Notes: generated by a model from the letters alone, not told the origin. 46,301 nt of DNA from Candidatus Thorarchaeota archaeon (GCA_003345555.1 PRDJ01000050.1:1-46301); one strand, 5' to 3'. Shown: positions 1 to 8,449, numbered from the stretch's first letter. Made by a program: numbers and translations.

Positions 1-132
1 ATTTCCGTTTTGAAGGAGCCCCGCTTTTCTGATGCAATCTAGGGCGACTTTCAGACGTTGCGGACTTTCTGGGTGCCCCGGTGATATTTCGTGTTTCATG
101 AACACGTCATGATAGAGTATTTCTGTCGTCAT
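1..132 (-). CDS. Histone deacetylase / AcuC superfamily protein, N-terminal fragment
   Basis: Only the first 44 codons are in the window; the gene continues past position 1. Read on the minus strand from the ATG ending at 132, the protein begins MTTEILYHDVFMKHE and contains the stretch SPGHPESPQRL. A Tyr-His start followed by HPE(S/R)P-x-RL is typical of the N-terminus of zinc-dependent histone deacetylase, acetoin utilisation and acetylpolyamine amidohydrolase proteins. These hydrolyse N-acetyl-lysine or acetylated polyamines. An in-frame ATG at 168 would add 12 residues of no recognisable family character. The zinc ligands lie outside the window, so activity and substrate cannot be judged. 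Confidence 0.7.
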   Translation of the reverse strand, partial: MTTEILYHDVFMKHEISPGHPESPQRLKVALDCIRKAGLLQNGN

Positions 133-327
133 CGTGAGTCGCCTCTGGCGTGCATCATACTCGGCCATCGTGTCAGTGACAACGCATGTGCAAGTGTATG
201 ATTGTTCTCAATCACACAACTTAACCGATGCGGTGAGATTCAAGTATACCAGACAGAAGCATGCCTGATGCAGCATATTTCGTGGTAACCTTTATCTTCA
301 CGTTGGATACAGCCGCTCCAGAATCAT

Positions 328-435
328 GGGTCGGTAGTCTAGCTTGGTATGATACTTGCTTGGGGTGGTCTCGGTCACCTCATCCGAGCCCCAAAATGCA
401 AGAGGTCGCCGGTTCAAATCCGGCCCGGCCCACCA
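328..435 (+). tRNA. tRNA-Pro(GGG), with intron and encoded CCA
   Basis: Acceptor arms 328-334 and 425-431 pair with a single G-U, the T arm is 408-424 with loop TTCAAAT, and CCA is encoded at 433-435. Anticodon stem 355-359 pairs perfectly with 398-402. The loop gives anticodon GGG at 362-364. A 31-base intron (366-396) sits at the canonical archaeal position 37/38. Intron bases CTCGG and CCGAG can pair, and the GGGG of the anticodon loop can pair with CCCC near the intron 3' end, as expected for a bulge-helix-bulge substrate of the splicing endonuclease. A TTTATC element about 30 bases upstream may be the promoter. Confidence 0.9.
366..396 (+). other. Archaeal tRNA intron (position 37/38)
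   Basis: This 31-base insertion lies immediately after the base 3' of the anticodon in tRNA-Pro. Removing it restores a seven-base anticodon loop closed by a perfect five-pair stem. The flanking TTGGGG and CCCCAA pair across the splice sites. Confidence 0.85.
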
Positions 436-484
436 TACACCTACGTTCAACAGACTTGGGCCTCGAGTTTGTCCAATGATTTTT

Positions 485-1057
485 CTAATCTGGTTTTCTG
501 CTCGGTATCTCCCAGAGCGTTTCATAAACCGGTCCCGAGGGCTTCAGAGTACTCTTGGTCATCTGAAAGGCTGACACAGTCATCGTGCCAACGGCTTCTC
601 TTGCCAGTAATTCAAGATTATTGAGCAATCTCTCACGATTCCGCAATGCGCGCACTCGTGCTATCGTGGCATGGGCCTTGAAGTTCTTCTCGGGCGGGTA
701 ACCTAGGTTCGCGAGAAGGACATCAATCTTGGTCTTTAGTTCAGCCATCCTCTCTGCGTTTTGGTTGACTCCCACCCATATCACGTTAGGTCGATGACTA
801 CTCGGAAAGGCTCCGACGCCTGCGATTGAAATCGTGAACGGGTCGATACTCACGGTCTCCAGCGTCTTCCGCATCTCTTCGATTCTTGAAAGGGAGGTGT
901 CACCAAAGAAGCGAAATGTGAAATGGATGTTCTCCTTCTCTACAAGCTTTAGTTTCGCCGCTTCTTGGTCCAGCCTGCGCTGTATGTTTGAAATTCGAGC
1001 GAGCAATGGCTCATCTGTTATATGGACACTCAAGAAGACTCTCAGTTTCTCCGACAA
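485..1057 (-). CDS. thpR: RNA 2',3'-cyclic phosphodiesterase (2H family)
   Basis: A 2H-phosphoesterase superfamily protein of about 190 residues. ThpR enzymes open 2',3'-cyclic phosphates on RNA ends and can show 2'-5' RNA ligase activity. The two catalytic H-x-T motifs are visible as HFTFRF and HATIAR, about 90 residues apart. The conserved start RVFLSVHI fits the family N-terminus. The chosen start is the TTG at 1057, with GAGGCG upstream. The ATG at 1165 would add 36 residues with no family resemblance and gives an atypically long protein. The gene diverges from the UPF0200 kinase across a 250-base gap. The adjacent intron-bearing tRNA makes an RNA end-processing role fitting, but that link is inference. 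Confidence 0.85.
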   Translation of the reverse strand: MSEKLRVFLSVHITDEPLLARISNIQRRLDQEAAKLKLVEKENIHFTFRFFGDTSLSRIEEMRKTLETVSIDPFTISIAGVGAFPSSHRPNVIWVGVNQNAERMAELKTKIDVLLANLGYPPEKNFKAHATIARVRALRNRERLLNNLELLAREAVGTMTVSAFQMTKSTLKPSGPVYETLWEIPSRKPD

Positions 1058-1308
1058 ATGCTGCGCCTCGGCGTTGTTGAGACAAGTATGTGCCAGCGTT
1101 ATTATTCTAACGGAGTAAAGATTACAACAAAGACGTTTAAAGGAGGAGCCAAATCGATGATTCACGTGACTCTGCTACAGTATCAGCTCATTTGGGCCAA
1201 TGTGACAGCAAGAGACACATCCTGTCGTTTCGAATCCCACAGGTCAATGCACAAGACGCCGAGGTCGAAGAAAACCGTGGTCCGGTTAGGTGAGGGTTGC
1301 ACAAATCG

Positions 1309-1905
1309 ATGAGGCTTATCATAATCACAGGAATGCCGGGCGCTGGGAAGAGCGAAGTTGCTCAAGTGCTGAGAGAAGCGGGTTTTCCCGTGATCGCCAT
1401 GGGCGATATTGTTCGTGAAGAACTACGGAGAAGGGGTCTTGAGCCCAATCCCGCCAACACGGGAACTGTAATGCTCGATTTGCGGGAGCACGAGGGGCCC
1501 GCTGCTGTAGCCCGCCGTTGTCTAGATGAGTTGAGGGCTACGACCTCAGAAACAGTTGTCATAGAAGGGTGCAGGAGCATTGCCGAACTCGAGGTCTTCG
1601 AACAATATGCCGAATCGGTTAGCGTGCTCTGTATCCATTCCTCTCCGTCCACAAGATTCGCCCGACTGCGCCAACGTGCTCGTGACGACGCGCCTCCGGA
1701 ATGGTCTGCCTTCAGGGAACGTGACCTTCGGGAAATCTCAGTTGGCCTTGGTGGAATCATCGCATTGAGCGACATTATGCTGATCAACGAGGGCTCTATC
1801 GAGGACTTGCGGAAGACAGCCAAGATGATTTGCATGAGGTTTCAGAAAGATGCAGGGAGTCGCAAGGGGAAAGGTCTATCCGACCGAGGATCAAGAAAGG
1901 GTTGA
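1309..1905 (+). CDS. UPF0200 family P-loop kinase-like protein (dephospho-CoA kinase-like)
   Basis: A P-loop NTPase of 198 residues resembling adenylate and dephospho-CoA kinases. The Walker A motif GMPGAGKSEVAQ is near residues 8-19. MGDIVREELRRRGL, then LREHEGPAAVA, VVIEGCRS and IHSSPSTRF follow in the order expected for the archaeal UPF0200 family. The ATG at 1309 begins MRLIIITG, a normal family start, with GGTGAGGG 12 bases upstream. The upstream TTG at 1297 abuts that Shine-Dalgarno and is less likely. The 3' end overlaps the UPF0201 gene by 56 bases; the two families are often adjacent in archaea. The substrate is not known from sequence. Confidence 0.85.
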   Translation: MRLIIITGMPGAGKSEVAQVLREAGFPVIAMGDIVREELRRRGLEPNPANTGTVMLDLREHEGPAAVARRCLDELRATTSETVVIEGCRSIAELEVFEQYAESVSVLCIHSSPSTRFARLRQRARDDAPPEWSAFRERDLREISVGLGGIIALSDIMLINEGSIEDLRKTAKMICMRFQKDAGSRKGKGLSDRGSRKG

Positions 1906-2281
1906 GCAGGCAATAAAGACTGTATTGTCCGGCGGTGAGTGCACAGTAGTTGATCATGAGGCGTACGCAGAACTTGAGATTGCTTTTAACGAGGCCAAAT
2001 CGCTCGAATGGCTTCGCCAACGTATTCAAGACCTCCGGATAATCGATGCTGCAAGAACAAGGCTCCAATCCAACTGGGATGGAGTCCGAACGCGCCTGTG
2101 CATCGACAAACAAGCGGCATTTCTGGGGCGTGTACGCATAATCGACGACTCCGAAGAATCTCCGTCTCTAGGGTACATCGAAATCATGCTTCAGTTCGAC
2201 GGACTCAGAGAGTTCAACCGGTTCGTGACATGGATGACTCCGCGTACCGAAAATGGTCGTATAGTCACAGACCGACGTTGA
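1850..2281 (+). CDS. UPF0201 family protein, predicted RNA-binding
   Basis: This 143-residue protein matches the archaeal UPF0201 (DUF54) family. Recognisable parts are VYPTEDQERVEQAI near the N-terminus, a central LRIIDAARTRL, and CIDKQAAFLGRV followed by an acidic ESPSLGYIEI strand. The fold in this family resembles half of ribosomal protein L5, hence the proposed RNA binding; no function is established. The ATG at 1850 lies inside the end of the UPF0200 gene, so the pair is probably translationally coupled. The gene converges with the tRNA methyltransferase, leaving 33 bases between the stop codons. Confidence 0.8.
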   Translation: MQGVARGKVYPTEDQERVEQAIKTVLSGGECTVVDHEAYAELEIAFNEAKSLEWLRQRIQDLRIIDAARTRLQSNWDGVRTRLCIDKQAAFLGRVRIIDDSEESPSLGYIEIMLQFDGLREFNRFVTWMTPRTENGRIVTDRR

Positions 2282-2314
2282 GTCTCATGTACTCTTTTCG
2301 CACGCTGGCAGAAG

Positions 2315-3340
2315 CTAGAATGCGAGAACAAAGATTTCTCTGGTCAGCCCACCGTGAACTGGAACCAGAATCTGCGCCTTTGGGATTATGCCCAAGAGAC
2401 CGATCAGCTGCGGGACATTCATCTTGCTACTGGCACATATGCACATCCTTCCTCCTTCTTGCAGAATGCCTCCTGCTTGCTCTAGGAGGGACTTGACCAG
2501 CTTAATAGATTCAGTTCCTCTGGTGGAACTTGACCTACCGTAGGGAGGATCCGTCACTATACAGTCGCATTTGCACAAGGGTAGGAATCTTGCATCCCCT
2601 TGAACAAGACAGTAATCGCTCCTCTGGCAATCCTCCAGATTAGCGCTTGCGCCGGTCAGTAGTGGCCAGCTCAAGTCGATTCCGACAGGCTTGGCTCCTA
2701 TTGAAAGAATCTCGGAGAGTATCCCTCCTCCGCCACAGAATGGATCAAGAACTATGTCATGAGGCATTACGCCAGCAAGATTGCACATTGTTCTTGCCAA
2801 GAACGCGTTCATCATGGATGGATGGTGGAAACGCATTCGGCCGGGTCCTCTTTTCCTCAACAGGTGTCTCGTTTCCGACTCGGCGGACCTGCAGACGAAG
2901 ACTCCTTCAGACGTCAAGATTAGCAGAATCCTCACGTCGGGAGCATTCATGGATACATGTGCCCCAGTGGTTTTCCGGATGCTTTCTCCCAGCCGGCGGA
3001 CCGCCCTTTCTGGGAACTCATTGTGTTTCTCGCGGGCTAGGTTGCAGACTCTGACACAGAAACTGCTGTCTGACTCTATAGTCTCCCATGTCTGACCTAG
3101 GGTCTCATGACTGATGAGACTGCCAAGACTGTCCGATCTCAGGAGAATCTCTCCTGCTTCCTTGAGGAGCGCTGCTCTGTTCAGAAGAAAAGGAACCGGG
3201 TCTGAAATCGAGTGGATAACACCCAGTCGTCCGAGCCATGACATAGTCACGTTCTCTGCGAGAGCACTAACTAGGGCAGAAATCTCCGCATGGGCTAGCT
3301 CGACATTCTCTCCGGAGACAAGCACAAAGTGCTCTTTCAA
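2315..3340 (-). CDS. tRNA (guanine-10-N2)-methyltransferase, Trm11/Trm-G10 family
   Basis: A protein of 341 residues that methylates N2 of G10 in tRNA using S-adenosylmethionine. The N-terminal half is the THUMP/ferredoxin-like region expected for the family. The C-terminal Rossmann domain has the SAM-binding DPFCGGGGIL with GIDLSW downstream, and the catalytic DPPYGRSSSTRG, the D-P-P-Y form used by exocyclic amine methyltransferases. The start is TTG at 3340, nine bases after the stop of the GPN-loop GTPase, so the two genes form one operon read leftward. Length and motif order are normal for archaeal Trm-G10. Confidence 0.85.
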   Translation of the reverse strand: MKEHFVLVSGENVELAHAEISALVSALAENVTMSWLGRLGVIHSISDPVPFLLNRAALLKEAGEILLRSDSLGSLISHETLGQTWETIESDSSFCVRVCNLAREKHNEFPERAVRRLGESIRKTTGAHVSMNAPDVRILLILTSEGVFVCRSAESETRHLLRKRGPGRMRFHHPSMMNAFLARTMCNLAGVMPHDIVLDPFCGGGGILSEILSIGAKPVGIDLSWPLLTGASANLEDCQRSDYCLVQGDARFLPLCKCDCIVTDPPYGRSSSTRGTESIKLVKSLLEQAGGILQEGGRMCICASSKMNVPQLIGLLGIIPKAQILVPVHGGLTREIFVLAF

Positions 3341-3349
3341 CTGGGATCA

Positions 3350-4120
3350 CTACCAGTCTGCAACATAATCTTCTCCTCCCGCGAAGATTCTTTGCATCTC
3401 ACCATAGAGTATTTCTAATCCTGACATCTGCTTCGCTGATACTGGTATGACACTCGCACCCCCTCCGAAGTCCTCCAGCATTCTCAGTATAGACCCAGAG
3501 TATTCGCGCAGCAAACCACTTTCAGAACCATCCAGTGCTTCTTCCAGCAAATAGGAATCGGTTGACCAGTCTACTATTTCTTGGATTTGGTCTTCTTTGA
3601 GTATATCCTGTTTACTAAGGACGCTAAGCTGCGGGAGGCGGAATCTTATGTTGATTGAGACGCCCAGCAACATTGAGGCGAGATAGCCCGTAGGAGTATG
3701 AGCGATATTAGAATCCAGGAGATAAATGGAAAGGGCAGGTTCCTCGCCCTTGAGGCTTGTTACCATCAATGGCCCGGAGTTACGGTAAGCAAAGAGTTCC
3801 ATTTGGCCGGGGCAGTCAACCAAAATATACTGCGCTCTAGCATCAACAATCTCGGTTCTAAGTTCGTTGGCAAAGTTCACCGCCATATCCAAGCTCGCGA
3901 CAAGTGCACCATTTGGTCCCAAGCTGTATTCCTTCATGACTTCGGCATAGTCAACGTACTCACGAATGTCGACATCGGGTGCATAGGGCGGGTCTTCGAC
4001 GCCGGGGTCTAGGTTGACTACTGCGACCCTCATGTCCGATGCAGTAAGCCATTTCTCCAAAGAGGCTGTTAATAGAGACTTACCCGACCCTGCCGTTCCA
4101 ACAATGAAGGAATAGAACAT
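3350..4120 (-). CDS. GPN-loop GTPase
   Basis: A GTPase of 256 residues in the GPN (XAB1/Npa3) family. Eukaryotic members assist assembly and nuclear import of RNA polymerase II; the archaeal role is not settled. G1 is GTAGSGKS near residue 8, followed by VVNLDPGVED. The diagnostic Gly-Pro-Asn loop is in SLGPNGAL near residue 70, G3 is DCPGQMELF, and G4 is SKQD. These enzymes act as dimers, each GPN loop reaching the partner's nucleotide site. The start is an ATG at 4120. The gene leads a two-gene operon with the G10 methyltransferase and diverges from the XRE regulator. Confidence 0.9.
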   Translation of the reverse strand: MFYSFIVGTAGSGKSLLTASLEKWLTASDMRVAVVNLDPGVEDPPYAPDVDIREYVDYAEVMKEYSLGPNGALVASLDMAVNFANELRTEIVDARAQYILVDCPGQMELFAYRNSGPLMVTSLKGEEPALSIYLLDSNIAHTPTGYLASMLLGVSINIRFRLPQLSVLSKQDILKEDQIQEIVDWSTDSYLLEEALDGSESGLLREYSGSILRMLEDFGGGASVIPVSAKQMSGLEILYGEMQRIFAGGEDYVADW

Positions 4121-4238
4121 TCACCGTACCCCAATAGACCACTTTCGTTTTCGCTTATTACTTTGAGCACAGTTACTTGGTCCTTGGACTGCCACCGGTT
4201 TCTCAGCATTCATCATTTAAATTTCTTCAATCGACGTT

Positions 4239-4339
4239 CAATTTGCCAATTGCGCGGTTCGGATTTCGTGTATCACGACACGACTCGTCACTCGTCGACG
4301 TCTCAGCCAGCTATCGCGCAATTCTTATCTGGCAAATTG
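4239..4339. repeat. Long imperfect inverted repeat in the leader of the XRE regulator
   Basis: The left arm is 4239-4255 (CAATTTGCC then AATTGCGC). The right arm is the exact reverse complement split in two: GCGCAATT at 4316-4323 and GGCAAATTG at 4331-4339, separated by seven bases. The right arm ends 14 bases before the regulator's ATG at 4354. It could be a double operator for autoregulation, or a hairpin in the leader RNA. The 60-base spacer also holds short CGTG/CACG and GTCGAC palindromes. Confidence 0.6.
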
Positions 4340-4353
4340 CGACCAGTTTTCGT

Positions 4354-5100
4354 ATGAATCAGACTGAGGCCCTTCAGAGACTTGCAGAGGCAATGGCCGG
4401 TGAGATATGCCTTGCTGAAAGCGATCCGGGCGCAGTCATGAAAAGATGGCGTGAACGCTTTCAGATTTCCCAGAAGTACCTCGCCAAACATCTTAGAGTC
4501 TCTCCTTCGGTGATAAGCGATTATGAGAGTGGCAGAAGGAAGTCGCCGCGCGTGGAGACCATTCGTCGTTTCGTCGAGGGGCTCATCGAAATAGACGCAA
4601 TAGACGGAGGCCGAGTTGCGGTGGCGCTTGAGAAACTTGTAGCACCAGAGATTGCATCCGACGCTATACTGGATAGTCGCGAGTTTGGAATACCTATTCC
4701 TGCCAGGTTATTAGTAGAGCATCTAGGCTGCAAGATACTTACACATGCAAGCTTGCTTGACCGAGATATCTATGGCTACACTGCCCTAGATAGTGTAAGA
4801 GCCATAGTCTCACTGACTCCGCAGCAGCTACTGCGTCTGTATGGAGGAACAACCCAGAGAGCTGCAATTCTCACTAATGTGTCGACCGGGCGATCGCCTA
4901 TGGTCGCAATCAAGGCGAGCCAGATGGGCACCTCTACCGCTGTCAAGCCTGCAGTTGTGGTGCTCCAAGGAGTAAAGGACTTGGACTCACTTGCAGTAAT
5001 GATTGCGGAAAGCATTCATTTGCCGCTATGCTTGTCTCCGCACAAGTCCCCTGAAGACCTAGTTCGTGACCTTAGGTCATTCAATCCGCACGCAGAGTGA
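4354..5100 (+). CDS. Archaeal XRE-type helix-turn-helix regulator (COG1709-like)
   Basis: A DNA-binding protein of 248 residues. A Cro/CI-type helix-turn-helix covers roughly residues 30-65: WRERFQISQKYLAKHLRV, then SPSVISDYESGRRKSP as the recognition helix region. The remaining 180 residues form an archaeal-specific domain found in COG1709-like regulators, whose ligand is unknown. The start is the ATG at 4354; the preceding in-frame sequence is non-coding in character and holds the inverted repeat at 4239-4339. The stop is nine bases before the HD phosphohydrolase start, so the two are probably cotranscribed. Confidence 0.8.
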   Translation: MNQTEALQRLAEAMAGEICLAESDPGAVMKRWRERFQISQKYLAKHLRVSPSVISDYESGRRKSPRVETIRRFVEGLIEIDAIDGGRVAVALEKLVAPEIASDAILDSREFGIPIPARLLVEHLGCKILTHASLLDRDIYGYTALDSVRAIVSLTPQQLLRLYGGTTQRAAILTNVSTGRSPMVAIKASQMGTSTAVKPAVVVLQGVKDLDSLAVMIAESIHLPLCLSPHKSPEDLVRDLRSFNPHAE

Positions 5101-5109
5101 GTGTGATTG

Positions 5110-6414
5110 ATGTTGAGTAAACTGGAATTCATGACTGAGATCAACGATCCCATCCACGGTTTCATAGGTCTTACAGATCTCGAGGCGAAGATTATCGATT
5201 CCGAACCCTACCAGAGACTTAGAAGAATCAAGCAGCTTTCCGGCGGGCACTACGTCTACCCAACTGGCGTACACAGCAGGTTTGGCCACTGTATGGGCAC
5301 CATGTTCCTAGCGGGTCTGATGGGCGAGAGACTACTTCCTCAGCTGGGAATTGAGGACTCACTTCAGGAAGTCCGAATTGCAGCGCTGCTTCATGATATC
5401 GGCCACGGCCCCTTCAGCCACGTTTTCGAAGAGACTTTGTTGGAGAGAAGAGGTCTGAACCATGAAGACGTGACGGAATGGATTATTCGCAAGAGTATAG
5501 TAGGTGATATCCTTGAAGACGGAGGAGTTTCCAAGGACCGTGTGGCGAATCTAGTACGGGGTCGTCGTATCAACCCGACAGACGTTGTACTTGCCGGAAT
5601 AGTCGCCGGACAAGTCGATACGGACAAGATGGACTACTTGGTGAGAGACTCCTTCTATTGCGGGGTCAACTACGGCCTTATTGATGTCTACCGTTTGATT
5701 AACAGTCTGGAGGTTTCAAGCGAATCGTCTATGCACTTTGACATCGCAGCACGTGGGGCGTTGGAATCATTTTTGGTGGCGAGATACGAGATGTTTCTCA
5801 ATGTCTATTATCACAAGACGGTGCGTAGTGTCGAAGTGATGTTGGTCAAATTGATGAACTCGGCTGATTCTATACTAGGATTTACCAGCTTTTCAACTCC
5901 CGAGGAGTTCCTGAAGCTAGACGACTTATCAGTGATTTCGAGGATAAGAAATCTCAACTCTTCGGAATCGAGCGAATCTAAGGATGCACTTACAATGGTG
6001 AACCTACTTGATTCACGCATCTTATACAAGTCCGCATTTGAGAAAGTCCTGCACACCCAAGATAGGTTCGTTTCCAAGACTCTTGCCAAACGGAAAGTCA
6101 GAGAGAGCATCCAAGAAGAGATTGCTGCAAGCTCAGGAGTCTCCATAGACGATGTTGTTGTAGATGTTCCTACTCTGCCTTCGGTGCCGTATGATCCACA
6201 ACAGCTGAACCCGATGGAGATAGGCATCTTTGAGGTAATCGATGGCAAGAAGGTGTACCACAATCTATCTGAGTATTCCAACATCGGACAGATGATGAAA
6301 GTGTACCTCGATGTCATACGTGTATACACGACTAGTCAGCACCGCATGAAGGTAGGTCGAGCAGCCCGCGAGATATTTCAAGAGGTACCAGAAGCTGCAC
6401 TAATCCATATGTAG
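5110..6414 (+). CDS. HD-domain phosphohydrolase (SAMHD1/dGTPase-like, COG1078)
   Basis: A protein of 434 residues in the HD superfamily, close to COG1078 and the SAMHD1 catalytic core. It opens with EINDPIHGFIGLT and SEPYQRLRRIKQL. The metal site is visible as H in HSRFGHCMG, the HD pair in LLHDIGHGPFSH, and a distal D in DTDKMDYLVRD. Relatives cleave dNTPs to nucleoside plus triphosphate, so dNTP pool control is the likely role, though substrate choice cannot be read from sequence. The ATG at 5110 is chosen, with GAGTGA just upstream; ATG 5137 is an alternative. The neighbouring regulator may control it. Confidence 0.82.
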   Translation: MLSKLEFMTEINDPIHGFIGLTDLEAKIIDSEPYQRLRRIKQLSGGHYVYPTGVHSRFGHCMGTMFLAGLMGERLLPQLGIEDSLQEVRIAALLHDIGHGPFSHVFEETLLERRGLNHEDVTEWIIRKSIVGDILEDGGVSKDRVANLVRGRRINPTDVVLAGIVAGQVDTDKMDYLVRDSFYCGVNYGLIDVYRLINSLEVSSESSMHFDIAARGALESFLVARYEMFLNVYYHKTVRSVEVMLVKLMNSADSILGFTSFSTPEEFLKLDDLSVISRIRNLNSSESSESKDALTMVNLLDSRILYKSAFEKVLHTQDRFVSKTLAKRKVRESIQEEIAASSGVSIDDVVVDVPTLPSVPYDPQQLNPMEIGIFEVIDGKKVYHNLSEYSNIGQMMKVYLDVIRVYTTSQHRMKVGRAAREIFQEVPEAALIHM

Positions 6415-6510
6415 GACTCCCGACCGGTCCCCTAGGTTCCGGGTTTAGGCACATGACACCTCCCCGGCAGGGCCCACTTTTCCTAGACTCAAGATCATTC
6501 TGTGTGGAGA

Positions 6511-6518
6511 TTATATAG
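6511..6518 (+). promoter_or_regulatory. TATA box of the Roadblock/MglA operon
   Basis: TTATATAG lies 20-27 bases before the TTG at 6538. That spacing puts the transcript start at or very near the start codon, although an AAGGA sequence six bases before the TTG is also present. Confidence 0.55.
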
Positions 6519-6537
6519 TGTACGCCAAGGATTCACC

Positions 6538-7512
6538 TTGAATCGAAAGACGCTGGGAGTTGAATTCTTGGACGAAGACCTTAGTGAAACACTGCAGAAC
6601 ATCAAGACGATTGCAGGAGTCGAAAATGTAATCCTCATACAGAAAGACGGACTGCCTGTAGCCAGCGCTGGTGTGTGGTTCAGCAAGGAAGAGGTCTTCG
6701 CAGTCGCATCATCGACTTGTGCCATATTCGGTGTAGCGAGGCTCATTCACAGCGACTTCAAATATCTTCTAATGGAATCCGAGACTTCAAAGATATTCCT
6801 CGCTTCGTTGCCGAACGACCCCGATTACTTTCTGGCGGTCACGACAGCACCTAGAGTCAACCTCGCCGCACTCTTTATCGAAATGAAGGATAATCTGTCT
6901 CGGGTATCATTTCTTCTGAGACAGCGTACTGATAGGCACCTTCCACCCCTCCGCTCATACACTGCCGACGAGACCCAACGGGTTCTGTCTGGTTTCTCAG
7001 TCGCAGAGAGAGGGAATCCGTCCTACACAACAACCCGGGCAGTAATATCACTCGATCGTTCCCAAGCCCTCACGTTGAGGACAATCCTAAGGCAGGTCCA
7101 TGACAGCGTCAGTGACGTCGAGTCTGTCTTCCTTGCTCTCAACGGCGGCGTTCGAGTCTCACTCGACGGGTTTACTAACGACCGGCTAGCTGCAATGTCC
7201 TTTGCCCTATACGACGCATCCGAGAGAGTTGTGAAGACTCTCCGGAATAGCTCTCTTGAAAATGTGCTCTGCGAGACTGGACGTGTACGCCACTTCATAT
7301 ACTCTGTTCCGAATGGCGTGTTCAGTCTATGGGTGGATCGTAACAGTCAGAAACTCGGACTGATCAGACTGCTGCTTAAACACTACATAGAGGAAACACG
7401 CAGAGTGTTGGCATCGGCTCCAATCACGAGACCTACGATTCCAGAGGATCTCAAAGAACTACTGCTTTCAGATAGCTCGGAAGGTCTTATCGTTGCGAGG
7501 CGGGGAGCATGA
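6538..7512 (+). CDS. Tandem Roadblock/LC7-domain protein (MglB-like)
   Basis: A protein of 324 residues that appears to carry two Roadblock/LC7 domains. The first, about residues 10-125, shows the usual pattern: a helix (DLSETLQNIKTIAGV), a strand with NVILIQKDGLPVAS, a helix with a small-residue run, a strand pair, and a long closing helix. The second, about residues 165-295, repeats it: LRTILRQVHDSVSDVESVFL, then GGVRVSLDG, a helix (RLAAMSFALYDASERVV), strands ending VFSLWVDR, and a helix. Single-domain MglB proteins dimerise to bind and activate MglA GTPases, so two domains in one chain could mimic that dimer. The start TTG has AAGGA six bases upstream. Its stop overlaps the next start (ATGA). 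Confidence 0.75.
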   Translation: MNRKTLGVEFLDEDLSETLQNIKTIAGVENVILIQKDGLPVASAGVWFSKEEVFAVASSTCAIFGVARLIHSDFKYLLMESETSKIFLASLPNDPDYFLAVTTAPRVNLAALFIEMKDNLSRVSFLLRQRTDRHLPPLRSYTADETQRVLSGFSVAERGNPSYTTTRAVISLDRSQALTLRTILRQVHDSVSDVESVFLALNGGVRVSLDGFTNDRLAAMSFALYDASERVVKTLRNSSLENVLCETGRVRHFIYSVPNGVFSLWVDRNSQKLGLIRLLLKHYIEETRRVLASAPITRPTIPEDLKELLLSDSSEGLIVARRGA

Positions 7513-8429
7513 GCTATTCAGTTATGCAGATAATCGATCTCATGGGCAATGGCTTCCCGCTTCTTCTCAATTCTGTGCTGAGCAGAACGCCTATTTTTGT
7601 GGCAGGACAGGACGTTGAGGTTGTCGACGACATTACTGACAGCCTTACATTGCTGTGTCCGCACCGGCACAAGATGGTCTTCTGGCGCGACTTCACCTCT
7701 GAGAGTGAAATCCAGTCTGTGCTAGATGAGGAAAAGCATGACTACGAAGTTCTAAGGACAGTAGCTTGTTCCCTTTCATCCAGTTTTGGATCTGTCCTAG
7801 ACAGAGTGACGCAGTTCACAGGATGGATTGTGGCCGTGCCGATAGGAGCTAATGTTCTTGGTCTTCGTGTCAGCGAGGACACACTTTCAAATCTGGTGTC
7901 AAGAGTCCAACACAAATCCGGCAACTGCGGGCTACTCAGGGTTACAGCACCTTCCTCCGTGAGCTTCTCACTTGCCAAACCCAGCTCACTTAGTCTGGAA
8001 GTAGAAAAGAGGATTGTAGCCAAGATACTCACGCGAAAGAGTCAGTCCTTGGAACGCATTAGGCGTCTCTTAGGCAAGTCATTGCGGGATCTTAGAGTCT
8101 CTGAACAGATAATCGAGGAGGTTCTCAAACTGGATGATGAAGCAGTCAAGCTGACTCGTGATGTATTTGAGGAGGAAATCAGCGGCTATGTTCACGCTGC
8201 CCGCCGGGCCGTGATGATTCTATCGAGGATACGACTAGCCCGGGATCTTGGTGCACTCACAACCCTGACTGAGAGGAATCTGTACGAGGCCATTGGCTGG
8301 GACACGGGTGACATACCTGACTTGGCACGATTCATCAGCACTGAGTGGCATGAAGATTTTTCGGATTGCATCAAGGGCGGTGCCATATCTGGTTTGGGCG
8401 CCTATGTTGACAGCATGTGGGGTACCTAG
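7509..8429 (+). CDS. Unrecognised 306-residue protein of the Roadblock/MglA operon
   Basis: I do not recognise this family. It overlaps the Roadblock gene by four bases (ATGA) and ends 20 bases before the GTPase start, so all three are surely coexpressed. Residues 1-160 look alpha/beta, with hydrophobic strands such as TPIFVAGQDVEVVDD and GWIVAVPIGANVLGL. There is no Walker A motif. Residues 165-306 look almost wholly helical and charged (SLERIRRLLGKSLRDL, then AARRAVMILSRIRLARDLG). No signal peptide or membrane span is seen. An effector, scaffold or additional GTPase-regulating role is suggested only by context. Confidence 0.6.
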   Translation: MSYSVMQIIDLMGNGFPLLLNSVLSRTPIFVAGQDVEVVDDITDSLTLLCPHRHKMVFWRDFTSESEIQSVLDEEKHDYEVLRTVACSLSSSFGSVLDRVTQFTGWIVAVPIGANVLGLRVSEDTLSNLVSRVQHKSGNCGLLRVTAPSSVSFSLAKPSSLSLEVEKRIVAKILTRKSQSLERIRRLLGKSLRDLRVSEQIIEEVLKLDDEAVKLTRDVFEEEISGYVHAARRAVMILSRIRLARDLGALTTLTERNLYEAIGWDTGDIPDLARFISTEWHEDFSDCIKGGAISGLGAYVDSMWGT

Positions 8430-8449
8430 AAGCAGGGGTTGAGAGAAGA

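Noticed and set aside
298..525. Open frame on the minus strand with WWAGPDLNRRPLAFWG-like sequence, and plus-strand frames over the same region
   Set aside because: These are translations of the tRNA-Pro gene (328-435). The peptide is a classic artefact of a tRNA T arm and 3' end.
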